64,000 bases of DNA from Stenomitos frigidus_A (GCF_963877135.1 NZ_CAWNSW010000073.1:186001-250000); one strand, 5' to 3'; shown: positions 34,824-43,612, counted from the stretch's first letter. Numbers and translations are program-made. The notes: generated by a model not told the origin, from the letters alone.

Positions 34824-36299
34824 TCACGCATCGCCGAACGCACAGAAATGCCAGGGTTTGCGCTGGGCTCCGGTGTTTTCAAACATCACATGCTTGACGA
34901 TCGTGTATTCCTCCAGCGCGTAGTGGGACATATCCTTGCCGAAACCACTTTGTTTGAAACCACCATGCGGCATTTCGCTGGCAATGGGGATGTGATCATT
35001 GACCCAAACCGTGCCAAACTCCAGAGCCGCAGAGACTCGCATGGCACGCTGGACGTTGGCAGTCCACACGCTACCTGCTAAACCATAGGGGATGTCGTTT
35101 GCCAGCGCGATCGCCTCTGCCTCATCCGTAAAGCGCTTCACCACCAGAACGGGGCCAAAGATCTCTTCTTGCACACAGCTTGCCGTTTGCGGTGGATCGA
35201 CCAGAATGGTTGGTGGATAGAAAAAGCCAGCGTCCTCTGGCAGCTCACCACCTAGCGCAACCTTGATACCCTGCTGACGAGCCGCTTCCACGTAGCCATG
35301 TACTTTATGGCGTTGGGTTTGGCTCACAAGTGGCCCCATATCGGTGTCGGACTGGGTCGGATCACCCATGCGGACTTGCTTGCTGACTTCGATGAGGCGA
35401 TCGAGAAATTGATCAAACACCTCGTTTTGCACATAAAGACGAGTCGCCGCCGTACAGTCTTGTCCCGTGTTCATGTAGCCAGCCACCACAGCACCCTGCA
35501 CAGCGGCTTCAAGATCCGCATCTGCAAATACCACAAAGGGAGCCTTGCCGCCCAGTTCCAGCGTGACGCGCTTGAGGTGCTGGCTTGCCAGTTCCATCAC
35601 CCGTTTACCCGTCAGCGTACTGCCTGTGAAGCTGATCATGCGTACGAGAGGGTGGGTACATAGGCTCTCGCCCACGTCTGGACCACCTGTAACCACGTTG
35701 ATGAGTCCTGCTGGCAATCCCGCTTCGAGGGCGAGTTTGGCAAGCTCAATCGTCGTAATCGGCGTGTTAGGTGCAGGCTTAATGACGATCGCATTCCCTG
35801 CCGCCAGTGCCGGAGCCAATTTCCACACCGCCATCATCAACGGATAATTCCACGGGGTAATGGCAGCCACAACGCCGATCGGTTCGCGTCGCAGCATACT
35901 GGTGTAGCCGCCCACATAGCTGCCTGCTGCCGCCCCTTCCTGCCGTCGCACCACAGAGGCAAAGTAGCGAATATTATCAATGGAAAAGGGGACATCACCG
36001 TTCTGTGCCAGCTTGATGGGTTTGCCAGCATTCTGACTTTCCAACTTGGCAAGGTCGTCCGTATGTTGTTCAACCACATCCGCAAACTTGAGCAACGCGA
36101 GGCTCCGTTCGCCATAGGAAAGCTGGCTCCATTCGCGCTGTGCTTGCTGTGCCTGTGCCACCGCGATCGCCACATCATCCGGTGTGCCGATCGCCACAGT
36201 TGCAAAGCATTCACCATTCGCAGGATCGATTAAATCTTGGCTACCAGTAGTGACCAGTCGATCGCCAATGACCATCGGGTAGTGGGGAAACTTTTCCAT
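34824..36299 (-). CDS. NAD(P)-dependent aldehyde dehydrogenase, aminobutyraldehyde/betaine type
   Basis: 491 residues. Family motifs: NAD-binding PWNYPLMMAVWKLAPALAAG and FTGSTLTGKRVM, catalytic Glu in VTLELGGKAPFVVF, catalytic Cys in NTGQDCTAATRLYV, and the C-terminal EIFGPVLVVKRFTDEAEAIA and PHGGFKQSGFGKDMSHYALE. The N-terminal IGDRLVTTGSQDLIDPANGE and overall spacing fit gamma-aminobutyraldehyde or betaine aldehyde dehydrogenases, which oxidise omega-amino aldehydes from polyamine breakdown. The exact substrate cannot be fixed from sequence. Confidence 0.93.
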   Translation of the reverse strand: MEKFPHYPMVIGDRLVTTGSQDLIDPANGECFATVAIGTPDDVAIAVAQAQQAQREWSQLSYGERSLALLKFADVVEQHTDDLAKLESQNAGKPIKLAQNGDVPFSIDNIRYFASVVRRQEGAAAGSYVGGYTSMLRREPIGVVAAITPWNYPLMMAVWKLAPALAAGNAIVIKPAPNTPITTIELAKLALEAGLPAGLINVVTGGPDVGESLCTHPLVRMISFTGSTLTGKRVMELASQHLKRVTLELGGKAPFVVFADADLEAAVQGAVVAGYMNTGQDCTAATRLYVQNEVFDQFLDRLIEVSKQVRMGDPTQSDTDMGPLVSQTQRHKVHGYVEAARQQGIKVALGGELPEDAGFFYPPTILVDPPQTASCVQEEIFGPVLVVKRFTDEAEAIALANDIPYGLAGSVWTANVQRAMRVSAALEFGTVWVNDHIPIASEMPHGGFKQSGFGKDMSHYALEEYTIVKHVMFENTGAQRKPWHFCAFGDA

Positions 36300-36409
36300 A
36301 TGTTCTTCACAAGCGGTAATTTAAGGCAATCGCATTGATTGGAACAGATTCGCGGGACACACAACAGTCAATTTGAATACAAGCGGTGGAATGGGAAGCA
36401 GGGGAAGCG

Positions 36410-36480
36410 GAAGAAGGCTAAAGGAGGAAGGCTAAAGGAGGAAGCTAAAGTAACTCAAAACTCAAAACTCAAAACTCCCC
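36410..36480. repeat. Short tandem repeats upstream of the aldehyde dehydrogenase gene
   Basis: GGAAGGCTAAAGGA units at 36410-36450 followed by three CAAAACT heptamers at 36455-36476. They fill the gap between the dehydrogenase start and the glutaminase stop. Confidence 0.85.
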
Positions 36481-36504
36481 TTTCCTCTTTCCCCTTTGCC
36501 CCTC

Positions 36505-37431
36505 TCACCCAAACACACTCAGATTCAGCGTTTGAGTCAGTTGTTCGAGCAGAAAGAGTCCGGCGATCGAGTTACCTGTAGCATCCAGTGTGGGGCTGTA
36601 GCAGGCGATCGCTCCCTGGCCTGGCACAATGGATAGCAAGGCACCGCTCACACCCGATTTGGTAGGCAGTCCAATCCGCACTGCAAAGCGACCAGACGCT
36701 TCATACAGGCCGCAGGTCAGCATCAAAGCATTCACAGCACGTTGATGGACTGGTTGAGTGGGGGCATTGGGTTGTGCGAGTAACAATCCCACCTGCGCCA
36801 AATCGGCAGCGGTACCAGAGAGGCAGCAGATGTGATTGTAGGTATCCAGAGCCGTCTCGACGTGATCGATCGACTCTGCTCTAAGGAGAACCTCCGCGAT
36901 CGCCCGATTGGCTTCGTTTCGTAGCGATCGCACTGATGCCAGCATTGCCTGATCCAACACAAAGCGGCTACCGGATGCCTGGTTCAACCACACACGTAGC
37001 GCTTCACACCGATCAGCACCTTTCGCTCCGGGCAGCATCGCAGCAAGGGCGATCGCGCCACTGTTCAACATGGGGTTACGGGGAAAGCCGCGATCGACAT
37101 TTAACTGCGCTAACGAGTGAAACGACTGCTCGGATGGATCGATACCAACACGATCAAACACCGCGTCCCATCCCGACGTTTCCAGCAAAAACAGCAGCAG
37201 CAAGGGCTTAACCACACTCATCAGCGCAAACGGTTGATCGCGTTCACCTGCAAAATAGCCATGTCCATCGAGCGAACGTATGGCTACAGCCACCCGCTGA
37301 GCCTCTGCCTGTGCCAGCAAGGGAATATAGTCCGGCAAGCGACCTGTCAGAGCATAGACCCTCGCTTGCCCGACCCAGTTCTCTAACTGAGTTTGGGTTA
37401 AGGCTGCGAATCGTGTAGGAGAAGGGTTCAA
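36505..37431 (-). CDS. glsA: Glutaminase
   Basis: 308 residues. Serine-dependent beta-lactamase-like fold: catalytic SVVK at Ser72-Lys75, NPMLNSGAIALAAMLPG carrying the conserved Asn and Ser, a later Tyr in the YNHICCLSGTAADLAQVGLL region and the C-terminal PTKSGVSGALLSIVPG. It converts glutamine to glutamate and ammonia. It is followed by the AtzH-like gene upstream on the same strand; the GGATGAA repeat array separates them. Confidence 0.95.
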   Translation of the reverse strand: MNPSPTRFAALTQTQLENWVGQARVYALTGRLPDYIPLLAQAEAQRVAVAIRSLDGHGYFAGERDQPFALMSVVKPLLLLFLLETSGWDAVFDRVGIDPSEQSFHSLAQLNVDRGFPRNPMLNSGAIALAAMLPGAKGADRCEALRVWLNQASGSRFVLDQAMLASVRSLRNEANRAIAEVLLRAESIDHVETALDTYNHICCLSGTAADLAQVGLLLAQPNAPTQPVHQRAVNALMLTCGLYEASGRFAVRIGLPTKSGVSGALLSIVPGQGAIACYSPTLDATGNSIAGLFLLEQLTQTLNLSVFG

Positions 37432-37439
37432 AGGGGAAA

Positions 37440-37467
37440 GGATGAAGGATGAAGGATGAAGGATGAA
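37440..37467 (-). repeat. Four GGATGAA heptamers
   Basis: Exact tandem copies GGATGAA x4 upstream of the glutaminase start, a further heptamer STRR type. Their place next to the glutaminase start codon may put them in its leader mRNA. Confidence 0.9.
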
Positions 37468-37611
37468 AGTTTTGCTTTCGACGGCTCAAGTGAGCCTCAC
37501 TGAACTCCTAAGCTCAAGCAGAAGGTGAGTTTTAAGATCAGATGAGGCGTGAGGAATTGATTCTGACCCCTCTCACCTCTCTGAACCTTTAGCCTTTTCC
37601 CCTTCCCCCCG

Positions 37612-37998
37612 TCACTCTGGCAGCAAAGACACATGGGCTGAGACAATCTTCCATCCTTCAGGTAATTTACGCCAAACCTGGCTTTGTCTACCAGAGCGAA
37701 GCCGACCATCCGCGAGGCGTTGAAACTCTAGCGTGACGATCGCCGTATCAGCATCAAACGTCACTACTTTGAGATTCGAGATCTCGCGCACCAGGTTTTT
37801 GGTGGGACGCCCCTGTCGGAACCCTCTGATCGCCTCCATCCCATACAAGTTTTCGGTCGCACCAAACCGCAGCACTTCAGGAGAATCCCAAAACAAGGCA
37901 TCCAGTGTCGCGATGTCATTTTCGACCAGAGCCTTTTCGTAGGTTAGATACAGTGCAGTGAGTTCAGCCACGATCGCCGGGTCGTTGAGTTGGGGCAT
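37612..37998 (-). CDS. AtzH-like/HpxZ (DUF3225) NTF2-fold protein
   Basis: 128 residues from the ATG at 37998; the longer frame would read into CAAAACT repeats (QNSKLK) and is rejected. The motifs NDPAIVAELTALYLTYEKAL, then DALFWDSPEVLRFGATENLY, GRQSQVWRKLPEGWKIVSAH fit the AtzH/HpxZ family, small NTF2-fold proteins found beside amidases and nitrogen catabolic genes. Context with glutaminase suggests a role in nitrogen metabolism; this is inference. Confidence 0.85.
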   Translation of the reverse strand: MPQLNDPAIVAELTALYLTYEKALVENDIATLDALFWDSPEVLRFGATENLYGMEAIRGFRQGRPTKNLVREISNLKVVTFDADTAIVTLEFQRLADGRLRSGRQSQVWRKLPEGWKIVSAHVSLLPE

Positions 37999-38003
37999 GG
38001 GGG

Positions 38004-38178
38004 AAGTTTTGAGTTTTGAGTTTTGTATAGCCTTCGGCATTCAAGAAACGCGAAGCGTTTCCGAAGGAAATATTTTGAGTTTTGAGTTTTGAGTTTCCAG
38101 CTACTGACCACTAACCACTGACCGCTGACTGCTGACCGCTGACCGCTGATTGCTGATTGCTGATTGCTGACCACTGAC
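38004..38178. repeat. Composite repeat block: CAAAACT units, a 65-bp dispersed element and GGTCAGC units
   Basis: On the minus strand: GGTCAGC-type heptamers, CAAAACT copies, then ATTTCCTTCGGAAACGCTTC continuing into a segment ending GAATGCCGAAGGCTATACAA and more CAAAACT. The same middle segment occurs at about 61303-61350 inside the ABC-F gene. Confidence 0.88.
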
Positions 38179-38190
38179 CGCTGACCGCTT

Positions 38191-39075
38191 CTAGCTACTA
38201 AACGCCAAAATCTGCTCTACCGTAAAGTGGGGTTTTTCCAAATGAGGGACATGACCACAGTTTTCTACCCAAACAAGCTTGCTGTGGGCGATCGCCTGTT
38301 GAAATTTCACAGCATCCTGTGTGCCCAAGATTTTATCGGAGTCACCCCACAAGATCAGGGTTGGCTGGTCGATCGCTGCAATTTTATCTGCCAGAAAATT
38401 ATAGCCACCGCTTTTGGTAAAGGCAATAATGGCTTGCTGCCAGTTGGGAGACTGCAGATGTAAAGCCGCACATATTAATGCATCTGGCGAGGCAAAGGTG
38501 GGCTCACGATACGCCTGAAGGCTCACCTTGCGCCGGACTCCAGGACTGCGAAGAAAGTTGGCTGCCAGTTCGCCCAAGGGTGGAAAAAGGAACCGAGCGA
38601 TCGCGGGACCACGAGCAAAGCCTGCACTATCAATCAGCACGAGCTTCTGTACCGCATCGGGATAGGTCAACGCAAAATCGATCGCAGCGGCTCCACCCAT
38701 TGACGCGCCCACTAAGATCATCGGTCGAGCAATTAACGTTTTCCAGAAGTCATAAAGATGGGTTTTGATCGCGGCTGGAGTGAAGGGACTGTCCACAGGG
38801 CGATCGGTGAAACCAAAGCCAAGCAAATCAACAGCCCAGGTTTCGTGAGAGGCAGCAAGTAGCGGCAACAGACGACGAAACTCAAACACCGAACTGTCAA
38901 AACCATGCAGCAACATGATCGGTATACCACCGGAGCCTTTGTAGACGTAAGCAGTGGCGATCGGTGCCGCGCTAAGTGGCGTTGGAATGTCAGTCCGCTC
39001 AATGTCTTTGGCTAAAGCGATCGACGTAGCTTCGGTCAGTTGAGCACTTTCGGGCGGAAGAAAACTGGCAATCAT
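38191..39075 (-). CDS. Alpha/beta-fold hydrolase
   Basis: 294 residues. Oxyanion region IMLLHGFDSSVFEFRRLLPL, nucleophile elbow GASMGG with Ser125, acid Asp in LWGDSDKILG and catalytic His in ENCGHVPHLEKP. It has a cap region rich in FLFPPLGELAANFL. Members of this cyanobacterial type include epoxide hydrolase- and esterase-like enzymes; the substrate is unknown. It is followed by repeats and then the AtzH-like gene. Confidence 0.92.
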   Translation of the reverse strand: MIASFLPPESAQLTEATSIALAKDIERTDIPTPLSAAPIATAYVYKGSGGIPIMLLHGFDSSVFEFRRLLPLLAASHETWAVDLLGFGFTDRPVDSPFTPAAIKTHLYDFWKTLIARPMILVGASMGGAAAIDFALTYPDAVQKLVLIDSAGFARGPAIARFLFPPLGELAANFLRSPGVRRKVSLQAYREPTFASPDALICAALHLQSPNWQQAIIAFTKSGGYNFLADKIAAIDQPTLILWGDSDKILGTQDAVKFQQAIAHSKLVWVENCGHVPHLEKPHFTVEQILAFSS

Positions 39076-39204
39076 GAGGTTCAGTGTATCCCGTTCCAGC
39101 TCTGAAAAGCTCTGGGCAAAAACTCAAAACTCAAAACTCTCTTCACCTTGCAGCCAATCCCAGAGTTCGTTAGGCTTTTGATGACGTTGTTAGATGACAA
39201 ACCG

Positions 39205-39489
39205 ATGCCGAAAGCAATTTGGAATGGTACTGTATTAGCCGAGAGCGATCGGTGTGAAGTGGTAGAAGGCAATCAATACTTTCCACCTGATGCCATTCAC
39301 AGTGAGTATTTCAAAGAGAGCAACACCCACACGGGCTGCCCGTGGAAGGGAACTGCCAGCTACTACACGATCGAAGTAGACGGCAAAACCAATCCCGACG
39401 CTGCCTGGTACTACCCCACCCCCAAAGATGCCGCCAAAAACATCACTGGCTACATCGCTTTCTGGAAAGGCGTAAAGGTAGAAGTTTAG
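39205..39489 (+). CDS. DUF427 family protein
   Basis: 94 residues from the ATG at 39205 (MPKAIWNGTVLAESD). The family core is NQYFPPDAIHSEYFKESNTH, TGCPWKGTASYYTIEVDGK and the C-terminal AKNITGYIAFWKGVKVEV. DUF427 is a small beta-fold of unknown function, conserved in many bacteria. It is convergent with cimA across a perfect palindrome. Confidence 0.92.
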   Translation: MPKAIWNGTVLAESDRCEVVEGNQYFPPDAIHSEYFKESNTHTGCPWKGTASYYTIEVDGKTNPDAAWYYPTPKDAAKNITGYIAFWKGVKVEV

Positions 39490-39510
39490 CCGGACGGTAA
39501 TCGTTCTGAT

Positions 39511-39542
39511 TGGTAGGGACGTTCCATGGAACGTCCCTACCA
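39511..39542. terminator. Perfect 32-bp palindrome between convergent genes, family A
   Basis: TGGTAGGGACGTTCCA is followed directly by its reverse complement. It sits midway between the DUF427 and cimA stops (39489 and 39550). It could end transcription on both strands and shares GTAGGGACGTTCCATG with the palindrome at 34782-34815. Confidence 0.7.
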
Positions 39543-39549
39543 GCGGTCT

Positions 39550-41364
39550 TCAGGCTGTTGTGGAGGTGGAAAGTGCTGACTTTGCTTGATTCTGCAACAG
39601 CAATCCATACTCCAAGCCTTCCACCACTGCCAGATAGGATGCTTCCAAAATATTGCCGGACACACCAACCGTCGTCCAGCGCTGATGTCCATTGCTGGAT
39701 TCAATTAACACCCGCGTTTTGGCAGACGTTCCAGCCGCACCATCCAAAATCCGCACTTTGTAATCGGTCAGGTGAAACGTGCCGATTTCGGGATAGAAGC
39801 TAACCAGTGCTTTCCGCAAGGCTGCATCCAGCGCCGAAACAGGACCATTTCCCTCAGCCGCTTCCAGAATGTCTTTACCGTTCACTGATAGCTTGACGGT
39901 TGCCAACGAGGTCTCGCGATCGACTTCCGCATCTGGCAGCATATTGTAGTGCACCTGAAACCCCTTCACCTCAAAGGGCTTTTGCCGTTGTCCTAGCGCC
40001 TCGCGCATTAGTAGCTCAAAGCTCGCTTCAGCCGCTTCAAACTGATACCCTTCGCTTTCCAAATTCTTCAAACGAGTGAGAATCTGACGGCAAGTGGGGT
40101 CTTGTTTGTTCAACTCGATGCCAAAGCTACGGGCTTTTGCCAGAATGTTGCTCAAACCGGACTGGTCAGAAATCACAATGCGGCGACGGTTGCCCACCTG
40201 CTCTGGCTGCATATGCTCGTAGGTCAGCGGATTGCGCTCAACCGCACTCACATGAATGCCGCCTTTATGGGCAAACGCAGATAGCCCCACAAACGGCGCG
40301 TGGTCATCCGGGGCAAGATTAACCACTTCGCTAACAAAACGGCTGGTTTCAGTGAGTTGTGCCAGTTGCTCATCTGAAATACAGGTAAAGCCCAGCTTCG
40401 CTTGCAGGTTGGGAATCAGTGAGCATAAGTTAGCATTGCCACACCGTTCGCCATAGCCATTGATCGTGCCTTGCACCATGCGGACACCCTGCATGACGGC
40501 TGCGAGAGCGTTGGCAACAGCGGTTTCAGAGTCGTTGTGAGTGTGGATGCCGAGGCGGAGGGTGTGGGGTGTGGGGTGTGGGGGAAGTTTTGAGTTCTGA
40601 GTTTTGAGTTTTGAGTTTTGAGTTTTGAGTTCTCCTTGCTCTGTGGCTCCCTCTGCTCTGCTAATTCCATCTTCCCCCTGCTCCTCTGCTGACCGCTGAC
40701 CGCTGACCGCTAACGGCTGACCGCTGACCGCTGACTCCTCCAACACGGGAAAGTCAAACGCCTGCAACACATCATGCACAATCTGAGCAATCTCGTGTGG
40801 CAACGTGCCGCCGTTCGTGTCGCAAAAGACGAGCCATTCAGCGCCAGCGGCGATCGCCACCCTCAATGTCTCTAACGCATACTCCCGATTGTGCTTATAG
40901 CCGTCAAACCAATGCTCGGCATCGTAAATCACGCGGCGACCATTGGCACGCAGGTACTCAATGGTGTCCTGAATCATTGCCAGGTTTTCATCAAGCGTCG
41001 TCTTGAGTCCTTCTGTGACATGCAGATCCCAGGACTTGCCAAAAATGGTCACCCAGCGGGTTCCTGCTGCCAGAATGGGCTGCAGCATGGGGTCTGCTGC
41101 TGCCGCCATGCTGGGACGACGCGTGGAGCAAAACGCGACCAGTTCTGCCTGTGTTAATGGCTCTTCTTGTAGCTGCCAGAAAAACTGCACATCCTTGGGA
41201 TTCGCACCAGGCCAGCCACCTTCAATAAACGGCACGCCCAAGCGATCGAGTTGACGCACAATCCGCAGTTTGTCTTCCAGAGACAGCGACAAGCCTTCCC
41301 GTTGGGAGCCATCGCGCAAGGTTGTGTCGTAGATCCAGATCTGGCGAGAGGTGTCTGAGGTCAT
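39550..41364 (-). CDS. cimA: Citramalate synthase, with in-frame repeat insertion
   Basis: 604 residues from the ATG at 41364, giving MTSDTSRQIWIYDTTLRDGS; the track start 81 bases earlier has no support. HMGL-like domain motifs: TTLRDGSQREG, FIEGGWPGANPKD, HWFDGYKHNREYALETLR, FCDTNGGTLP, LGIHTHNDSETAVANALAAV and QGTINGYGERCGN. The LeuA dimer domain is C-terminal (YKVRILDGAAGTSAKTRVLI). It condenses pyruvate and acetyl-CoA toward isoleucine. Residues about 209-268 are an extra segment encoded by repeats, lying just before the conserved HTHND strand. Without it the length matches the family (about 540). Confidence 0.92.
   Translation of the reverse strand: MTSDTSRQIWIYDTTLRDGSQREGLSLSLEDKLRIVRQLDRLGVPFIEGGWPGANPKDVQFFWQLQEEPLTQAELVAFCSTRRPSMAAAADPMLQPILAAGTRWVTIFGKSWDLHVTEGLKTTLDENLAMIQDTIEYLRANGRRVIYDAEHWFDGYKHNREYALETLRVAIAAGAEWLVFCDTNGGTLPHEIAQIVHDVLQAFDFPVLEESAVSGQPLAVSGQRSAEEQGEDGISRAEGATEQGELKTQNSKLKTQNSKLPPHPTPHTLRLGIHTHNDSETAVANALAAVMQGVRMVQGTINGYGERCGNANLCSLIPNLQAKLGFTCISDEQLAQLTETSRFVSEVVNLAPDDHAPFVGLSAFAHKGGIHVSAVERNPLTYEHMQPEQVGNRRRIVISDQSGLSNILAKARSFGIELNKQDPTCRQILTRLKNLESEGYQFEAAEASFELLMREALGQRQKPFEVKGFQVHYNMLPDAEVDRETSLATVKLSVNGKDILEAAEGNGPVSALDAALRKALVSFYPEIGTFHLTDYKVRILDGAAGTSAKTRVLIESSNGHQRWTTVGVSGNILEASYLAVVEGLEYGLLLQNQAKSALSTSTTA
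40559..40738 (-). repeat. In-frame composite STRR insertion inside cimA
   Basis: Read on the coding strand: about seven GGTCAGC-like heptamers, a spacer starting GCAGAGGAGCAGGGGGAAGA, GAGCAAGGAGAACTC, five CAAAACT heptamers and CACACCC units. It codes for SAVSGQPLAVSGQRSAEEQG followed by ELKTQNSKLKTQNSKL. About 180 bases, a multiple of three. The same order of parts is found in thiO. Confidence 0.93.
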
Positions 41365-41471
41365 GGGGAAGCAACTGGAAAATTTAAGCCGATAAAAGAC
41401 TATTTTAGGGAACTGTTCGACCGATCGACGGGGATCATGTAGCAAAAATTAGATATAGCTATAGCCATATT

Positions 41472-41544
41472 GGTTAGGACGGGTTGCACCCCTGCCCCCC
41501 CTGGCTGGGGGCGCGCCCCCACTCCCCCTTTGATCCTAATGTCC
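41472..41544. repeat. Dispersed GC-rich repeat B, copy 1
   Basis: GGTTAGGACGGGTTGCACCC to GATCCTAATGTCC, with C-rich and G-rich runs able to form a hairpin (CCCCCCTGG...CCAGG-type). It matches the reverse complement of 50126-50197. It lies in the 292-base gap upstream of cimA and the ferredoxin gene. Confidence 0.85.
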
Positions 41545-41656
41545 TCAGCTTTGTGACAACAGCTATATGAGAGTTTGGGCAAAGACGATCGCACCTCATG
41601 CTATGGGAAGAACCGAAACAGAGAGAAAAAGCACGACAATAGAGGGAATACGCCAT

Positions 41657-42016
41657 ATGGGGGCAACTACGATGCCAACTGTTCAAGCTGAGGGTAAAAC
41701 GTTTACCTGCGAAAGTGGTGCAAACCTGCGTCAGGTAATGCTGGATAACGGCATTGATGTTTACAATGGCGCCGCTTCGGTCATCAACTGTCATGGGTTG
41801 GGGACTTGTGGCACGTGTGCAGTGCAGGTGCAAGGGGCCGTTTCAGAGCCAGAGTGGCGTGAGAAAACACGGCTGTCGCTGCCACCTCATAACCTTGAGA
41901 ACGGTCGTCGCCTGTCGTGCCAGGTAAAAGTTTTGGGTGATGTCACAGTGACCAAGTACGATGGCTTGTGGGGACAGGGCGATCGCGTGATGTGGACGCC
42001 TGAACGAGTAGTCTGA
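41657..42016 (+). CDS. 2Fe-2S ferredoxin-like protein
   Basis: 119 residues from the ATG at 41657, preceded by AGAGGGA; an ATG at 41672 is an alternative and the upstream extension has no family support. The cluster-binding region INCHGLGTCGTCAVQV (CX5CX2C) and the fourth Cys in RRLSCQVKVLGD are all present, as in cyanobacterial ferredoxins distinct from photosynthetic PetF. The N-terminal TVQAEGKTFTCESGANLRQV is the beta-grasp start. The electron partner is unknown. Confidence 0.9.
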   Translation: MGATTMPTVQAEGKTFTCESGANLRQVMLDNGIDVYNGAASVINCHGLGTCGTCAVQVQGAVSEPEWREKTRLSLPPHNLENGRRLSCQVKVLGDVTVTKYDGLWGQGDRVMWTPERVV

Positions 42017-42087
42017 CTTAGGATCAAATTGATAACCGGCTCAAATTGACTGCTAACTGGAGTGAGAGAAACTCTGGAGAAAATTCT

Positions 42088-42378
42088 ATGACCAGACTGG
42101 TAGCTGCCATCCTCATTTTATTTGCCGTTCTCATCGGGCTGAAGGCAAGCAATCCGTCTCTGTTGCAGAGTAATTTATTGATTCAGGGCAATAATCCTAC
42201 GCCACCAACGCGCAACACGGGCTTTAGTAGTGAAGCAACAGGAGCCGCTACTACGAACAATGCTGGTGTCTCGTCAAACTTCAATGCGCCCAATCAAGTC
42301 AATACATCTAATCCGGTAGGTGCCAACACCACGCCTTTGCCACCCAGACCTCTGCGAGCAGTCCCAGGTGGATGGTAA
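42088..42378 (+). CDS. Small protein with N-terminal membrane anchor and Asn/Thr/Pro-rich tail
   Basis: 96 residues from the ATG at 42088, with CTGGAG at good spacing. One hydrophobic helix (LVAAILILFAVLIGLKA) is followed by a low-complexity tail (NNPTPPTRNTGFSSEAT, ending PRPLRAVPGGW). It is probably a signal anchor with the tail outside the cytoplasm. No family is recognised. It ends 10 bases before thiO. Confidence 0.6.
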   Translation: MTRLVAAILILFAVLIGLKASNPSLLQSNLLIQGNNPTPPTRNTGFSSEATGAATTNNAGVSSNFNAPNQVNTSNPVGANTTPLPPRPLRAVPGGW

Positions 42379-42388
42379 GCATCAGTCA

Positions 42389-43588
42389 ATGGCAGCAGTA
42401 TCACATGTCTTGATCATTGGTGGCGGTGTGATTGGTCTAGCGATCGCCCTCGAATTACGCCTACGGGGAGCGGCTGTTACCGTTCTAACCCGCGACTTTG
42501 CTGAAGCAGCGAGTCAGGCTGCGGCTGGGATGCTGGCTCCTCAAGCAGAAATGATTCCCCCCGGGGCCATGCGGGAGTTCTGCCTGCGCAGTCGATCGCT
42601 CTATCCAGGCTGGACACAAAAACTAGAAACGCTTACAGGTTTACCGACAGGGTATTGGGCGTGCGGCATTTTAGCGCCTGTGTATGAAAAGGAGTCAGCG
42701 GTCAGCGGTCAGCCGTCAACCGTCAACCGTCAACCGTCAGCAGAGGCGCAGGGGGAAGATGGAATTAGAGGAGCAGAGAGAGTAAAAGAGCAAGGAGAAC
42801 TCAAAACTCAAAACTCAAAACTCTCCCTACCCCCCACTCCCTCTCTCTGGCTCGATCGCGCTGCCATCCATCAGCACCAACCCGGCTTAAGCCAGGACGT
42901 TAGCGGCGGGTGGTGGTATCCAGACGATGCTCAGGTTGATAATCGGCTGCTGGCGAAAGCCTTGTGGGTTGCCGCTTATGATGCTGGCGTTGACTTACAA
43001 GAAGGGGTTGCTGTAGCAACGATGCTGCATCAGAGCGATCGCATTACGGGCGTGCAAACATCCAGCGGAACAATGCAATCGGAGCAGTATGTGCTGGCGA
43101 CAGGTGCATGGTCACAGGCATTGTTACCCATTCCAGTAACGCCCAGGAAGGGGCAAATGCTATCGGTGCGCGTGCCTGCAGGACAGGAGTTACCGTTAAA
43201 AACAGTCTTGTTTGGCAGCGAAATTTATATCGTGCCTCGTCGCGATGGGCGAATTGTCATCGGTGCGACGAGCGAGGATGTTGGCTTTACGCCAAACAAT
43301 ACGCCTGAAGGGGTGCAAGCACTATTGGAACGGGCGATCCGTCTCTATCCAGCCTTGCGGGACTTTCCACTACAAGAATTTTGGTGGGGTTTTCGACCAG
43401 CCACGCCCGATGAGTTGCCGCTATTGGGTGACAGCCCTTACGGCAACCTGACACTGGCAACGGGACACTATCGCAACGGCATTTTGTTAGCTCCTGTGAC
43501 GGCTCAGTTGATCGCCGATCGCCTACAGCAACAATCTGATGAATTGCTAGATGCCTTCCACTGGTCACGGTTTAGAACCGCGCCTTAA
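42389..43588 (+). CDS. thiO: Glycine oxidase, with in-frame repeat insertion
   Basis: 399 residues from the ATG at 42389. Rossmann FAD motif VLIIGGGVIGLAIALELRLR, then AASQAAAGMLAPQAEM, later DAGVDLQEGVAVATML, VLATGAWSQ, PRKGQMLSVRVP, IVPRRDGRIVIGATSEDVGF and the C-terminal FRPATPDELPLLGDSP and TGHYRNGILLAPVTAQLIAD. It makes dehydroglycine for the thiazole ring of thiamin. Residues about 100-149 are an extra, repeat-coded segment within the substrate/FAD domain; the remaining about 350 match normal family length. Confidence 0.92.
   Translation: MAAVSHVLIIGGGVIGLAIALELRLRGAAVTVLTRDFAEAASQAAAGMLAPQAEMIPPGAMREFCLRSRSLYPGWTQKLETLTGLPTGYWACGILAPVYEKESAVSGQPSTVNRQPSAEAQGEDGIRGAERVKEQGELKTQNSKLSLPPTPSLWLDRAAIHQHQPGLSQDVSGGWWYPDDAQVDNRLLAKALWVAAYDAGVDLQEGVAVATMLHQSDRITGVQTSSGTMQSEQYVLATGAWSQALLPIPVTPRKGQMLSVRVPAGQELPLKTVLFGSEIYIVPRRDGRIVIGATSEDVGFTPNNTPEGVQALLERAIRLYPALRDFPLQEFWWGFRPATPDELPLLGDSPYGNLTLATGHYRNGILLAPVTAQLIADRLQQQSDELLDAFHWSRFRTAP
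42690..42836 (+). repeat. In-frame composite STRR insertion inside thiO
   Basis: GGTCAGC/CGTCAAC heptamers, then GCAGAGGCGCAGGGGGAAGA and GAGCAAGGAGAACTC, three CAAAACT heptamers, and CCCCCCACTCC. The encoded peptide begins ESAVSGQPSTVNRQPSAEAQ and ends GELKTQNSKLSLPPTPS. The layout and about 60 bases of the spacer match the cimA insert. Confidence 0.93.
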
Positions 43589-43612
43589 CAATGGCATCAA
43601 GTGGTTAAAAAG

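Noticed and set aside
42320..42388. Longer thiO start at 42320
   Set aside because: It would overlap the upstream gene and add residues that lack the FAD-fold start; the ATG at 42389 begins right before the GGGVIG motif.
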